A DNA stretch of 64,000 nucleotides from Nocardioides pinisoli (GCF_024199985.1 NZ_JANARS010000002.1:372001-436000), one strand, 5' to 3'; counted from the first letter of the stretch, positions 39,204 to 47,073 are shown. Numbers and translations are program-made. Notes: generated by a model not told the origin, from the letters alone.

Positions 39204-39760
39204 GGCCGGGCCCCCGGCGCCGACGAGAGCACGCGCTCGCGGACGACGTCGTCCTCCCACCGGTCGCCGATCAGGAACCGCTTGCGCCCGACCGGCTCGA
39301 AGCCGTGGCGGGCGTAGAAGGCGTTGGCCCGGGCGTTCTCCTCGCTCACGCCCAGCCAGGCTCCTCGCGCCTCGGTGGCGTGGGCAGCGACGAGCGTGTG
39401 CTCCATCAGGAGGCCGGCGGTCCCCGTGCCGTGGTGCCCCGGGTGGACGTAGAAGCGCACGAGCTCCACGGTGGGGCGCTGGCGGATCGCCCGTGCGACG
39501 TCCGGGTCGTCCGGCTCGCCGACGCGCAGCATCGTGTAGCCGACCGGGTCCCCGCCCTCGCCGGCCTCGGCGACGAGCACGGTGCACGCCGGGTCGGCGA
39601 CGTGGTGCCGGAAGCTCGCCGGGTCGAGACTGGCGGCGATGTGGGCCGCGAGCACATCGGCCGGTGTCTGCGGGGTGCAGGCGAGGGGGAAGGTGAGCGC
39701 CGCGAGCCGGGAGAGGCCCTCGGCGTCCGCCTCGCGCGCACGGCGTACGGTCACTGGCAC
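39200..39760 (-). CDS. GNAT-family N-acetyltransferase
   Basis: 186 residues. VPVTVRRAREADAEGLSRLA is the usual N-terminal strand-helix, VELVRFYVHPGHHGTGTAGL contains the acetyl-CoA loop (motif A, here HHGTGTAG), and GAWLGVSEENARANAFYARH then GFEPVGRKRFLIG close the fold. An insert LAAHIAASLDPASFRHHVAD lies between the first helices. Acceptor unknown. The GTG at 39760 follows a minus-strand TACCCT box by 6 bases; the longer open frame upstream is antisense to the phosphatase gene. Confidence 0.85.
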   Translation of the reverse strand: MPVTVRRAREADAEGLSRLAALTFPLACTPQTPADVLAAHIAASLDPASFRHHVADPACTVLVAEAGEGGDPVGYTMLRVGEPDDPDVARAIRQRPTVELVRFYVHPGHHGTGTAGLLMEHTLVAAHATEARGAWLGVSEENARANAFYARHGFEPVGRKRFLIGDRWEDDVVRERVLSSAPGARP

Positions 39761-39766
39761 GCGGGC

Positions 39767-39772
39767 AGGGTA
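39767..39772 (-). promoter_or_regulatory. -10 box of the GNAT gene (TACCCT)
   Basis: Minus-strand TACCCT with 6 bases to the GTG at 39760. Confidence 0.4.
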
Positions 39773-39881
39773 TCCCCGGCGTGACGGGGACGGCGGCGGA
39801 CGCATCCACGCGGTGACGTCGGGGTAACGGACCGGAAGGGGCGGACCGACCGCACCCCGGGACGTACGACGAGGAGGCACG

Positions 39882-40643
39882 GTGGGCCTGACGAGGGCGC
39901 TGCAGGCAAGGCGTGGACCCCACGAGCTGGTGCTGGTGCGGCACGCGGAGAGCGCCGGCAACATCGCCGACAGCGAGGCCCGCGACGCCGATGCCGAGCG
40001 GCTCGAGCTCTCCGCGCGCGATGCGGACGTCGAGCTCTCCGACAACGGCCAGGAGCAGGCACGCACCCTCGGGCGGTGGGTCGCGGGGCTCGCGGCGGGG
40101 GAGCGGCCCGACCTCGTCGTCAGCTCGCCCTACCGACGCGCCGCCGACACCGCCCGCACCGCGCTGGCCGACCTCGACGTCGAGCTGCTGCTGGACGAGC
40201 GGCTGCGCGAGCGGGACCTCGGTCTGCTCGACGGGCTGACCGGCAAGGGCATCCGCGCGCGGCATCCCGAGGAGGCCGAGCGCCGCTCCCACGTCGGCAA
40301 GTTCTACTACCAGCCGCCGTCGGGGGAGAGCTGGGCCGACGTGGTGCTGCGGGCGCGCAGCCTGCTCATCGACCTGCGCGAGGGCTTCGACGGCAAGCGC
40401 GTGTGGCTCTTCACGCACCAGGCCGTGATCATGTCGTTCCGCTACGCGCTGGAGGGGCTCGACGAGGCCGGCCTGCTCGAGATCGACCGCACCACGCCGA
40501 TCCCCAACGCCTCGCTCACCCGCTACTGCCGGCGCTCGGACGGCCTCGTGCTCGACACGTTCGCCAGTGACGAGCACCTCGAGCCGAGCCCCGCCGAGAA
40601 GACCGACGAGGACGACCAGGCGGGCGAGGCGCCCGATGCCTGA
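39882..40643 (+). CDS. Histidine phosphatase family protein
   Basis: 253 residues with the phosphohistidine loop LVLVRHAESAGN near residue 20, a second SPYRRAADTARTAL (conserved Arg) and the closing VWLFTHQAVIMSFRYAL (second catalytic His). The RDLGLLDGLTGKGIRARHPE helix fits the broad-specificity phosphoglycerate-mutase-like branch. Substrate unknown. GTG start with a strong GAGGAGG eight bases upstream. The end overlaps the NAD(P)HX dehydratase gene by 8 bases, so the two are cotranscribed. Confidence 0.88.
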   Translation: MGLTRALQARRGPHELVLVRHAESAGNIADSEARDADAERLELSARDADVELSDNGQEQARTLGRWVAGLAAGERPDLVVSSPYRRAADTARTALADLDVELLLDERLRERDLGLLDGLTGKGIRARHPEEAERRSHVGKFYYQPPSGESWADVVLRARSLLIDLREGFDGKRVWLFTHQAVIMSFRYALEGLDEAGLLEIDRTTPIPNASLTRYCRRSDGLVLDTFASDEHLEPSPAEKTDEDDQAGEAPDA

Positions 40644-41508
40644 GGGCACGCTCGTCACCGCGGCGTTGCTCCGCGACTGGCCGCTGCCCGACCTCGGGTC
40701 GGACAAGGAGGAGCGCGGGCGGCTGGTGGTGGTGGCCGGGAGTCGCGAGACCCCGGGCGCCGGGCTGCTGGCGGCCGAGGGCGCCTTCCGGGTGGGCGCC
40801 GGCAAGGTCCAGCTCGCGACCGCGGGCTCGAGCGCCGCCGTCCTCGCCGTGACGGCACCTGAGCTGATGGTCACCGGGCTGGCGGAGGACGACGGCGGGG
40901 CGCTCCACCCTGACGAGGCGGACGGGCTCGTCGAGCAGGCGGACGGCTGCCCGACGCTGCTCGGACCCGGTTTCATCGACCCCGACGTGTCGGACGCCCT
41001 CGTGCGGCGGATGCTCCCGAGGCTGCAGGGCACGGTCGTCCTCGACGCGTTGGCCACGGCGTACGTCACCGACAACCACGAGGAGGTCGCCGCGCTCGAC
41101 GCGACCGTGGTGCTCACGGTGAACCCGTGCGAGCTGGCGCACTGCCTCGGGGTCTCCGAGGACGAGGCCTCCAGCGACCTCGAGGGCCACACGGCCCGGC
41201 TCGCGACGCTCACCCGCGCGGTCGTGCTGTGCGGTGGCGCCGTGAAGGTGGTGGCCCGCCGCGACGAGGTGTGGCGCGTCGAGGCCGGCAACCCGGGGCT
41301 CGGCACCGCTGGTTCGGGCGACGTGCAGGCCGGCCTCGTGGCCGGTCTGCTCGCGCGCGGCGCGGAGCCCGAGCAGGCCGCCGTCTGGGGTGCGTACCTG
41401 CATGCGACGGCCGGCGACCGCCTGGCCGAACGGGTCGGGCCGGTGGGCTACCTGGCCCGCGAGCTGCCCGGCGAGCTGCCCGGGCTGCTCGCCGAGCTGA
41501 GCGGCTGA
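40636..41508 (+). CDS. nnrD: ADP-dependent NAD(P)H-hydrate dehydratase
   Basis: The enzyme repairs hydrated NADH or NADPH using ADP. The 290-residue ribokinase-like protein shows KEERGRLVVVAGSRETPGAG, FRVGAGKVQLATAG, VLTVNPCELAHCLG and the nucleotide-binding GTAGSGDVQAGLVAG with the catalytic Asp. It lacks the N-terminal epimerase (NnrE) domain found in fused versions. The ATG at 40636 overlaps the phosphatase end; the longer frame upstream is inside that gene. An NnrE partner is not in this window. Confidence 0.9.
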   Translation: MPEGTLVTAALLRDWPLPDLGSDKEERGRLVVVAGSRETPGAGLLAAEGAFRVGAGKVQLATAGSSAAVLAVTAPELMVTGLAEDDGGALHPDEADGLVEQADGCPTLLGPGFIDPDVSDALVRRMLPRLQGTVVLDALATAYVTDNHEEVAALDATVVLTVNPCELAHCLGVSEDEASSDLEGHTARLATLTRAVVLCGGAVKVVARRDEVWRVEAGNPGLGTAGSGDVQAGLVAGLLARGAEPEQAAVWGAYLHATAGDRLAERVGPVGYLARELPGELPGLLAELSG

Positions 41509-41544
41509 CGCTGGGCCACCGGTCCAGACATGCGTAGTAATGCT

Positions 41545-41558
41545 GATGCGGTCGCATC
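41545..41558. promoter_or_regulatory. Dyad GATGCG-GT-CGCATC upstream of the Cys-rich small gene
   Basis: A perfect 6-base inverted repeat with a 2-base spacer, 45 bases before the ATG at 41604 and just after a TAGTAAT stretch (41535-41541) that could be the -10 box. It fits an operator for a dimeric repressor. Confidence 0.45.
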
Positions 41559-41603
41559 GCCGCCCCGGTCACACTCGACGTGCAACGACAGGGGAGGAAG
41601 ACC

Positions 41604-41792
41604 ATGGGAAGCGTCCTGAGCAGGAGCGCCCACGCAGACCAGCTGGAGGCCGAGGTCCGCGACGCGATGTGCTGCGTCCCGACGGACCGGTGCTGGGAGT
41701 GCCAGCTCAAGCTGGGCGAGGTGCGAGCGGCCCGCCGTGACGCGCTGCTGCACATGATGAGCACGGTCCGACCGCGACGGCCCGCCTGGTGA
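41604..41792 (+). CDS. Small Cys-rich protein, 62 residues
   Basis: MGSVLSRSAHADQLEAEVRD leads to a cluster of four Cys (CCVPTDRCWEC, about 24-34), then a basic helix (VRAARRDALLHMMSTV). Two Cys pairs about 8 residues apart could bind zinc or iron. No family recognised. The start is well supported by GGGGAGGAAG just upstream. Its stop overlaps the next gene. A dyad lies in the upstream 95-base gap. Confidence 0.6.
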   Translation: MGSVLSRSAHADQLEAEVRDAMCCVPTDRCWECQLKLGEVRAARRDALLHMMSTVRPRRPAW

Positions 41793-42121
41793 TGGTCCGA
41801 GACGGCGCGGCCGGCGCCGGCAGCGGCACACGCGTGCCGCGCTCGGTCGTGGCGCTCAGCAGGCAGGAGCGGCGCGACGCCGCCCGCGACCGCGCGACCC
41901 GCGAGTTCGGTGACGGCGCCGAGCCGGCCCTCGACCTGATGGAGCTGCTCGAGCTGGCGTGGCACGACAGCCACGGCGACGTCGTACCACCTGCCGAGGT
42001 CCTCGAGGACGTCTGGCTCCTCGCTGCGGGTGACCTCGGTCGGCTCGCCTCTGCGTCACGGCTCGCGGTCACCGACTGGCGCGACCTGCGCCTGGCCGCC
42101 GACGAGGTCGCCCAGAGATAG
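41792..42121 (+). CDS. Hypothetical protein, about 109 residues
   Basis: Not recognised. After a Gly/Ala-rich start comes a basic helix (SRQERRDAARDRATREFG) and an acidic helical domain (PALDLMELLELAWHDSHGDV, VLEDVWLLAAGDLGRLASAS). No membrane segment. The ATG overlaps the Cys-rich gene stop; a GTG three bases earlier (41789) is possible. The overlap suggests the two small genes are one unit, perhaps with linked roles. Confidence 0.6.
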   Translation: MVRDGAAGAGSGTRVPRSVVALSRQERRDAARDRATREFGDGAEPALDLMELLELAWHDSHGDVVPPAEVLEDVWLLAAGDLGRLASASRLAVTDWRDLRLAADEVAQR

Positions 42122-42124
42122 GCT
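42119..42124 (+). promoter_or_regulatory. -10 box (TAGGCT) of the 2H-like gene
   Basis: TAGGCT overlaps the preceding stop codon and lies 7 bases ahead of the GTG at 42132. Confidence 0.5.
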
Positions 42125-42131
42125 CCGGCCC

Positions 42132-42755
42132 GTGTCCGCGCACGTCCGCAGCAACCCCGCCTTCGACCGGCTGCTCGAGGACGCGATCCCCGCCCTGCTC
42201 GCGGGCGCCCACCGCCGGGACGAGCCACCGGTGGACGGCGGACGCTGGCCCGTGAGCGTGGTGTGCGTCCCGGACGAGACGACGCGCGACGTGCTGGCGG
42301 GCGTGATGGACGAGGCGGTGACCTGTGCGGGCCCCGGCCACTTCGAGACCGGACGGCAGGACGCGAGCCACTTCACCGTGCGGGCGCTTGAGCCCTACCG
42401 GGCCGCCGCCAGCGCGCACGAGCCGGTCACGGACGGTTGGATCTCGTCGCTCGAGGACGTGGGTCGTGAGTCGCCGCCCGTCAGGCTGCGCCTCACCGGG
42501 GTGACGCTGTCCGTCGGTGGGGTCATGGTCCAGGCCGAGCCGGTCGACGACGGGCCGTGGGAGCTCATGCGGCGCCTCCGTGCTGCCCTCGGGTCACTCG
42601 CGTGGTTCGAGGACCAAGTGCTCGCCGGCTCCGTCACCGCATCCGCCCTGGCGGCGGTGGTGCTCCGCTCTCGCAACCGCGCCTACCGCCGCATCGAAGC
42701 CGAAGAGACAGCGGACGTCGACGCAGACGGCATCCCGGACGTCTACGAACGCTGA
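42132..42755 (+). CDS. 2H phosphoesterase (2'-5' RNA ligase)-like protein
   Basis: 207 residues. The strand GRWPVSVVCVPDETTRDVL and the motif ASHFTVRALEPYR (His-x-Thr at about 95-97) resemble the first half of a 2H phosphoesterase. The second His-x-Thr motif, expected around 170, is not seen. The last 35 residues (ALAAVVLRSRNRAYRRIEAE, then VDADGIPDVYE) look like a separate tail with a DxDxDG-type acidic loop. It may be inactive, chimeric or only distantly related. GTG start placed by the TAGGCT box. Confidence 0.55.
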   Translation: MSAHVRSNPAFDRLLEDAIPALLAGAHRRDEPPVDGGRWPVSVVCVPDETTRDVLAGVMDEAVTCAGPGHFETGRQDASHFTVRALEPYRAAASAHEPVTDGWISSLEDVGRESPPVRLRLTGVTLSVGGVMVQAEPVDDGPWELMRRLRAALGSLAWFEDQVLAGSVTASALAAVVLRSRNRAYRRIEAEETADVDADGIPDVYER

Positions 42756-42882
42756 GCCGACTCGAGCAGGCGCAACGCGACACGGTCGGGCGGCCGCGCC
42801 GAGTGCGCCGGAGCATCGGCCCACGGTGGACGCCCAGGTCCGGGGGTGCTGACGGTGCCGCGCGGGGTGACGAGCCGCGCCG

Positions 42883-43533
42883 TCAGAGCGAGGCGAGCCA
42901 GTCCTCGATCGGGACGTCGCCGTCGCCGAAGACCAGCGTCCTGCGGTGGGTACGCGGGTCGGCCAGGACGGCGAGCGCGACCTGGGCCACGAGCTCGCGC
43001 GAGGTCGTGTCTCCCTCGCCCGAGCGGGCGTCGGGGTTCACCGAGCCGCGGCCGGGCTCGAGCGTCAGGCTGCCCGGACCGAGGATCGTCCAGTCGAGGC
43101 CCGACGCGCGCAGGTGCTCGTCGGCCGCGATCTTGGCGTCCTGATAGTGCCGGAACGGGTTGTCCTCCGGCACCAGGGAGTCGCGGTCGGCGCCGGAGAA
43201 CGACACCATCACGTAGCGACCCACCCCCGCGGCCTGTGCCGCATCCATCGACCGGATGGCGGCGTCGCGGTCGACGGCGTAGGTCCGCTCGGGGGAGCCG
43301 CCGCCGGCGCCCGCGGACCAGACCACCGCGTCCTGCCCGGACAGCAGGTCGGCCAGCGCGTGGGTGTCGGCGTCCTCCACCGACGAGACGAGGGCGGTCG
43401 CGCCCGTCGCCTCCACGTCCGCCACGTGGTCGGGGTTGCGGATCACCGAGGTGACCTCGTGCCCCGCCTTCACCAGCAGGGGAGCCAGGATGAGCGCGAT
43501 CTTGCCGTGTCCGCCGATGATGGTCACTCGCAT
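42883..43533 (-). CDS. NAD(P)-binding SDR-like (atypical, NmrA/HSCARG-like) oxidoreductase
   Basis: 216 residues. The Rossmann loop is VTIIGGHGKIALILAPLLV at the N-terminus, followed by ATALVSSVEDADTHALADLL, AVVWSAGAGGG and the GVGRYVMVSFSGADRD strand with the position of the active-site Tyr shifted to HYQDAKIAADEHLRASGLDW. This is the short NAD(P)H-binding family related to flavin reductase BLVRB. Substrate unknown. The ATG at 43533 lies 7 bases after a minus-strand TAGCGT box; the divergent kinase-like gene begins 34 bases away. Confidence 0.85.
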   Translation of the reverse strand: MRVTIIGGHGKIALILAPLLVKAGHEVTSVIRNPDHVADVEATGATALVSSVEDADTHALADLLSGQDAVVWSAGAGGGSPERTYAVDRDAAIRSMDAAQAAGVGRYVMVSFSGADRDSLVPEDNPFRHYQDAKIAADEHLRASGLDWTILGPGSLTLEPGRGSVNPDARSGEGDTTSRELVAQVALAVLADPRTHRRTLVFGDGDVPIEDWLASL

Positions 43534-43540
43534 GGCCTCG

Positions 43541-43546
43541 ACGCTA
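43541..43546 (-). promoter_or_regulatory. -10 box of the SDR gene (TAGCGT)
   Basis: Minus-strand TAGCGT, 7 bases from the ATG at 43533, in a 34-base divergent gap. Confidence 0.5.
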
Positions 43547-43554
43547 CACAGGGC

Positions 43555-43560
43555 TAGGTT
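43555..43560 (+). promoter_or_regulatory. -10 box of the kinase-like gene (TAGGTT)
   Basis: TAGGTT, 7 bases from the GTG at 43568. Confidence 0.5.
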
Positions 43561-43567
43561 GGCCCGG

Positions 43568-44383
43568 GTGCAGTCCTCCACCCATGACGTGGCCATCAGC
43601 GCCACGGAGGTCAGGAAGGCGTTCGTCGCAGACCACGAGGCGCAGGCAGAGCGCGAGTGGGCGTGCCTCACGCTCCTGGCCGAGCACGCGCCCGGTCTCG
43701 CGCCCAGGCCGCTGCGGCGCGAGGACGGCGACCGGCCGGTGATCGTGATGTCGCGGGTGCCCGGGCGGCCACTGCCGCCCCGACCGCTGACGCCCGCCGA
43801 GACCGGTGCGCTGGGGGCCGCCCTGCGCCGGCTGTACGACGTACCAGTGGAGGCGGTGCGCGACACCGGGATCGGCCCACGGAGGTATGACGGCGAGGCG
43901 CTGGCCGGGGTGCTCGTCGAGTGGCTCGCCGACGACCACGACCTGGGGGAGTGCCACGACCCGGCCCTGGTCGGGGACGCCCTCGCCCACGCCCGTGCCT
44001 TCGTGTCCGCGCCGCCTCTCCCGGAGCCCCGGACCTCCGCGCTCGGTATCGCCGACCTCAACCCGGCCAACGTGCTCCTGCACGAGGGGACGGTACGGCT
44101 GGTCGACTTCGAGGACGGTGGCCTCAGCGACCCGGCGTACGAGCTCGCCGACCACGTCGAGCACCTCGGCAGCCGCCTCCCGGGCGTGTACGACGTCGAC
44201 GCGCTGCCGGCGGCCGCGGGGCTGGACGCCGAGGACCGCGCCCGGATGGCCGCCTACCGCCCGTTGTGGGCAGCGTTCTGGCTGGGGATGCTCCTGCCGG
44301 GCAACGGCGCCTGGCGGCGCAACCCACGGGGCACCACCGAGGCGCAGGCCGTGCATTTCATGGCTCTCGCGGGCCGCGACTAG
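43568..44383 (+). CDS. Phosphotransferase (APH/choline kinase)-like protein
   Basis: 271 residues with a protein-kinase-like fold. [20 protein letters not shown] holds the nucleotide-binding Lys and Glu region. The catalytic loop reads [12 protein letters not shown], keeping Asp and Asn but with Ile-Ala where APH proteins have His-Gly. The metal-binding segment is [20 protein letters not shown]. Substrate unknown; nothing here argues specifically for drug resistance. GTG start from the TAGGTT box. The frame is open upstream, antisense to the SDR gene. Confidence 0.75.
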   Translation: MQSSTHDVAISATEVRKAFVADHEAQAEREWACLTLLAEHAPGLAPRPLRREDGDRPVIVMSRVPGRPLPPRPLTPAETGALGAALRRLYDVPVEAVRDTGIGPRRYDGEALAGVLVEWLADDHDLGECHDPALVGDALAHARAFVSAPPLPEPRTSALGIADLNPANVLLHEGTVRLVDFEDGGLSDPAYELADHVEHLGSRLPGVYDVDALPAAAGLDAEDRARMAAYRPLWAAFWLGMLLPGNGAWRRNPRGTTEAQAVHFMALAGRD

Positions 44384-44386
44384 ACT
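44381..44386 (+). promoter_or_regulatory. -10 box of efp-nusB (TAGACT)
   Basis: TAGACT overlaps the preceding stop and is 71 bases before the efp ATG, so efp has a normal leader of about 60 bases. Confidence 0.45.
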
Positions 44387-44457
44387 TGTGCGTCGGCGCG
44401 GGCCTCGCCCGGCGCCCGGTAGACGTTGACAACTCGACGAAGGCGGACACACACCTC

Positions 44458-45021
44458 ATGGCAACCACCAACGACCTCAAGAACGGCATGGTCCTCAAGA
44501 TCGAGGGTCAGCTCTGGTCCGTCGTCGAGTTCCAGCACGTGAAGCCCGGCAAGGGCCCGGCCTTCGTGCGCACCAAGCTCCGCAACGTCGAGTCGGGCAA
44601 GAACGTCGACAAGACCTTCAACGCCGGCACCAAGGTCGAGACGGCCAACGTCGACAAGCGCACCATGCAGTACCTCTACAACGACGGCTCGTCCTACGTC
44701 TTCATGGACACCAGCACCTACGAGCAGCTCGAGGTCACCCCCGAGGTCGTGGGCGACGCGAAGAACTTCATGCTGGAGAACCAGGAGGCCATCGTGGCCA
44801 CCAACGAGGGCCGCGTGCTGTTCATCGAGCTGCCGGCCTCCGTCGAGCTGCTGATCGCCGAGACCGAGCCGGGCCTGCAGGGCGACCGCTCGACCGGCGG
44901 CACCAAGCCCGCCACGCTCGAGACCGGCCACACCATCGCGGTGCCGCTCTTCATCACCACCGGCGAGAAGGTCAAGGTCGACACCCGCGACTCGTCCTAC
45001 CTCGGCCGCGTCAAGGCCTGA
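44458..45021 (+). CDS. efp: Translation elongation factor P
   Basis: EF-P relieves ribosome stalling at polyproline. The 187-residue protein has three domains: KOW-like ([20 protein letters not shown]), OB ([20 protein letters not shown]) and C-terminal ([20 protein letters not shown]). The functional tip reads PGKGPAF with Lys at about 34, the unmodified or Lys-type variant used by most actinobacteria. It is followed after 6 bases by nusB. Confidence 0.97.
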   Translation: MATTNDLKNGMVLKIEGQLWSVVEFQHVKPGKGPAFVRTKLRNVESGKNVDKTFNAGTKVETANVDKRTMQYLYNDGSSYVFMDTSTYEQLEVTPEVVGDAKNFMLENQEAIVATNEGRVLFIELPASVELLIAETEPGLQGDRSTGGTKPATLETGHTIAVPLFITTGEKVKVDTRDSSYLGRVKA

Positions 45022-45027
45022 CACCAG

Positions 45028-45438
45028 GTGGCTGCCCGCTCCAAGGCGCGCAAGCGCGCGCTCGACATCCTGTTCGCCTCCGAGCTCCGCTCGGAGGACC
45101 CCGTGGTGGCGCTCGAGCGCGCCATCGAGGCCGGCGAGGGCCCGACCAACGACTACACCAGCACGCTGGTGCGGGGCGTGGTCGAGCACCGCGAGCGCAT
45201 CGACGAGGTGCTGACGACCTACAGCAAGGGCTGGACGCTCGGCCGGATGCCGGCGGTCGACCGCAACGTGCTCCGCATCGGCGTCTACGAGCTGCTGTGG
45301 GGCGACGACGACGTGCCCGACACGGTGGCGGTGAGCGAGGCGCTGCACCTCGTGCAGGACCTCTCCACCGACGACTCACCGGCCTTCGTCAACGGGCTGC
45401 TCGGCTCGATCCAGCGCGACCGCGCCAGCCTGGTCTGA
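45028..45438 (+). CDS. nusB: Transcription antitermination factor NusB
   Basis: NusB with NusE (S10) supports antitermination of rRNA transcripts. 136 residues, all helical: ARSKARKRALDILFASELR at the N-terminus, NDYTSTLVRGVVEHRERIDE, WTLGRMPAVDRNVLRIGVYE, VAVSEALHLVQDLSTDDSPA, FVNGLLGSI. GTG start. In many actinobacteria bldD and the pyr operon follow nusB; here they do not. A 12-base tandem repeat starts inside its last codons. Confidence 0.96.
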   Translation: MAARSKARKRALDILFASELRSEDPVVALERAIEAGEGPTNDYTSTLVRGVVEHRERIDEVLTTYSKGWTLGRMPAVDRNVLRIGVYELLWGDDDVPDTVAVSEALHLVQDLSTDDSPAFVNGLLGSIQRDRASLV

Positions 45439-45463
45439 GGCCTGGTCCGAGGCCTGGTCCGGA
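45428..45463 (+). repeat. Three 12-base tandem repeats across the nusB stop
   Basis: Units GCCTGGTCTGAG, GCCTGGTCCGAG and GCCTGGTCCGGA run from the nusB Ser-Leu-Val-stop codons into the gap. GGTCCGGACC at the end is palindromic and could form a short hairpin. Confidence 0.7.
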
Positions 45464-45514
45464 CCGGGCTCACCCGGAGGGGTCCACCGGGTCGCGGCGA
45501 CCGTCGCGAGGTCC

Positions 45515-45520
45515 TAGGTT
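45515..45520 (+). promoter_or_regulatory. -10 box of the DUF1206 gene (TAGGTT)
   Basis: TAGGTT with 6 bases to the ATG at 45527. Confidence 0.5.
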
Positions 45521-45526
45521 GGCGAC

Positions 45527-46336
45527 ATGAACGCCCCCCGCACCACCGCCCGGCAGGCACACAACAGCGACTGGCTGGACCATGCGATCCGCGCGGGGCT
45601 GGTCGCCTACGGCGTCGTCCACCTGCTGGTCGGGTGGCTGGCGCTCCAGCTGGCGTTCGGCGAGAAGGAGGACAGCGCCTCCAACTCCGGCGCCCTGCAC
45701 TACCTCGCCCAGCAGCCCCTCGGCGGCTTCCTGGTGTGGATGATCGCCGTCGGCATGCTCTTCCTCGTCGTGTGGCGGCTGCTGGAGTTCGGCTTCGGCT
45801 ACCGCGACGAGTCCGACGACAAGAAGCGCTGGCGCAAGCGTGCGACGTCGTTGGGCAAGGCCGTCATCTACGGCGCGATCGGCTGGAGCGCGGTGCAGGT
45901 CGCGACCGGTTCCGGTGGCGGTGGCGGCACCGACTCCACCACCGCCAAGATCATGAACCTCCCCGGGGGCCAGCTGATGGTCGGTGCCATCGGGCTCGCG
46001 ATCATCGGCTACGGCGTCTCGCTCGTCGTCCGTGGCTGGACCGAGAAGTTCCGCGAGCACCTCGACGCGCAGGGCCAGGCCGGCCAGGACGGCTCGGCCT
46101 ACGTCCTGATGGGCAAGGTCGGCTACATCGCGAAGGGCGTCGCCATCGCGATCGTCGGCGGACTCTTCTGCTACGCGGCGATCACGCACGACGCGAAGAA
46201 GTCGGGCGGGCTCGACCAGGCGCTGCAGACGGTGCTCGAGCAGCCGTTCGGCCCGGTGCTGCTGACGGCGATCGCGATCGGCATCGCCGCCTACGGCGTC
46301 TTCTGCTTCGCCCGGGCCAAGCACCTCTCGCGCTAG
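45527..46336 (+). CDS. DUF1206 membrane protein
   Basis: 269 residues built of three repeated pairs of membrane helices, each led by a Gly-rich YG/YI motif: LVAYGVVHLLVGWLALQLAF, GKAVIYGAIGWSAVQVATGS and GKVGYIAKGVAIAIVGGLFC. The triple DUF1206 repeat is clear. The gene is common and often stands alone in actinobacteria; role unknown. It converges on the TetR-type gene, whose end is 11 bases away. Confidence 0.85.
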   Translation: MNAPRTTARQAHNSDWLDHAIRAGLVAYGVVHLLVGWLALQLAFGEKEDSASNSGALHYLAQQPLGGFLVWMIAVGMLFLVVWRLLEFGFGYRDESDDKKRWRKRATSLGKAVIYGAIGWSAVQVATGSGGGGGTDSTTAKIMNLPGGQLMVGAIGLAIIGYGVSLVVRGWTEKFREHLDAQGQAGQDGSAYVLMGKVGYIAKGVAIAIVGGLFCYAAITHDAKKSGGLDQALQTVLEQPFGPVLLTAIAIGIAAYGVFCFARAKHLSR

Positions 46337-46347
46337 GAGCGCAGGCG

Positions 46348-47073
46348 CTACCGACCCCGGGCCGCGCTGCCCGCGCTCGTCGGCGCCCCGGCCGCGAGCG
46401 CGAGGGCGGTAGCGACCATGTGGTCGCGCACCTGCTCGACGGTGACCCGGCTGATCCGCGGGACGCCCGGCTGCTCCTCCGACACCAGCATCGCGACCCG
46501 TCCGAGCTGCAGGGTGCCCAGGCCGCTGGCGTAGAGCATGTTGGCGAGCAGCCCGGGATCGTCGACGTGGAAGTCACCGCTGCTCGCGCCGGCGGTGATG
46601 ACGCGGGTCAGCACGGACAGGCAGCCGCTGATGGCCTGGCCGAGGCGATACATCGCGCTCTCACTGACCTCCTCCAGCAGGTCGCCGCCGGGACGTCGCA
46701 TGATGGCCTGGGCGCAGTCGACGAACGCCGGGTGGGCCAGGCCGTAGTCGACGAACGCCTCCACGAGTCGTACGAGCTGGTCGCGCGGCTCGTCGGTGGT
46801 CGCGGCCGCCTGCTCCAGCGCCACCCTCAGCTCGTCGAGGTACTGCACCAGGGTGAGGCTGAAGAGCTCCTCCTTGCCGGTGAAGTGGCGGTAGATGATG
46901 GCGCGGTTGATCCCGACCGCCCGGGCGATGTCCTCGATCTGGGCGTCGCGGACGCCGCGCTCGTCGAAGAGGCGGCGCGTGGCCGAGATGATCTCCGCCT
47001 CGCGCAGCCGGCGCCGGGCGGCCGCGGTGCCGCCCCGTGCGGGACCGGTCGCGGGGGTCGGCTCGGTGCTCAT
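46348..47073 (-). CDS. TetR-family transcriptional regulator
   Basis: 241 residues. The DNA-binding helix-turn-helix is at about 22-68 (LREAEIISATRRLFDERGVR, then IEDIARAVGINRAIIYRHF and TGKEELFSLTLVQYLDEL). The remainder is a helical ligand-binding domain of no recognised specificity. No efflux pump or obvious target is adjacent; the neighbours are DUF1206 and, divergently, a secreted protease. The ATG lies 7 bases after a minus-strand TAGACT box, 53 bases from the protease start, so the regulator could control both. Confidence 0.88.
   Translation of the reverse strand: MSTEPTPATGPARGGTAAARRRLREAEIISATRRLFDERGVRDAQIEDIARAVGINRAIIYRHFTGKEELFSLTLVQYLDELRVALEQAAATTDEPRDQLVRLVEAFVDYGLAHPAFVDCAQAIMRRPGGDLLEEVSESAMYRLGQAISGCLSVLTRVITAGASSGDFHVDDPGLLANMLYASGLGTLQLGRVAMLVSEEQPGVPRISRVTVEQVRDHMVATALALAAGAPTSAGSAARGR

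Noticed and set aside
38007..41306. Minus-strand open frame of about 1,100 codons over phzF, GNAT, phosphatase and nnrD
   Set aside because: It overlaps well-supported genes, reads as Ser/Arg/Ala/Pro-rich low complexity and has no recognisable domain. Such long shadow frames are normal at this GC content.
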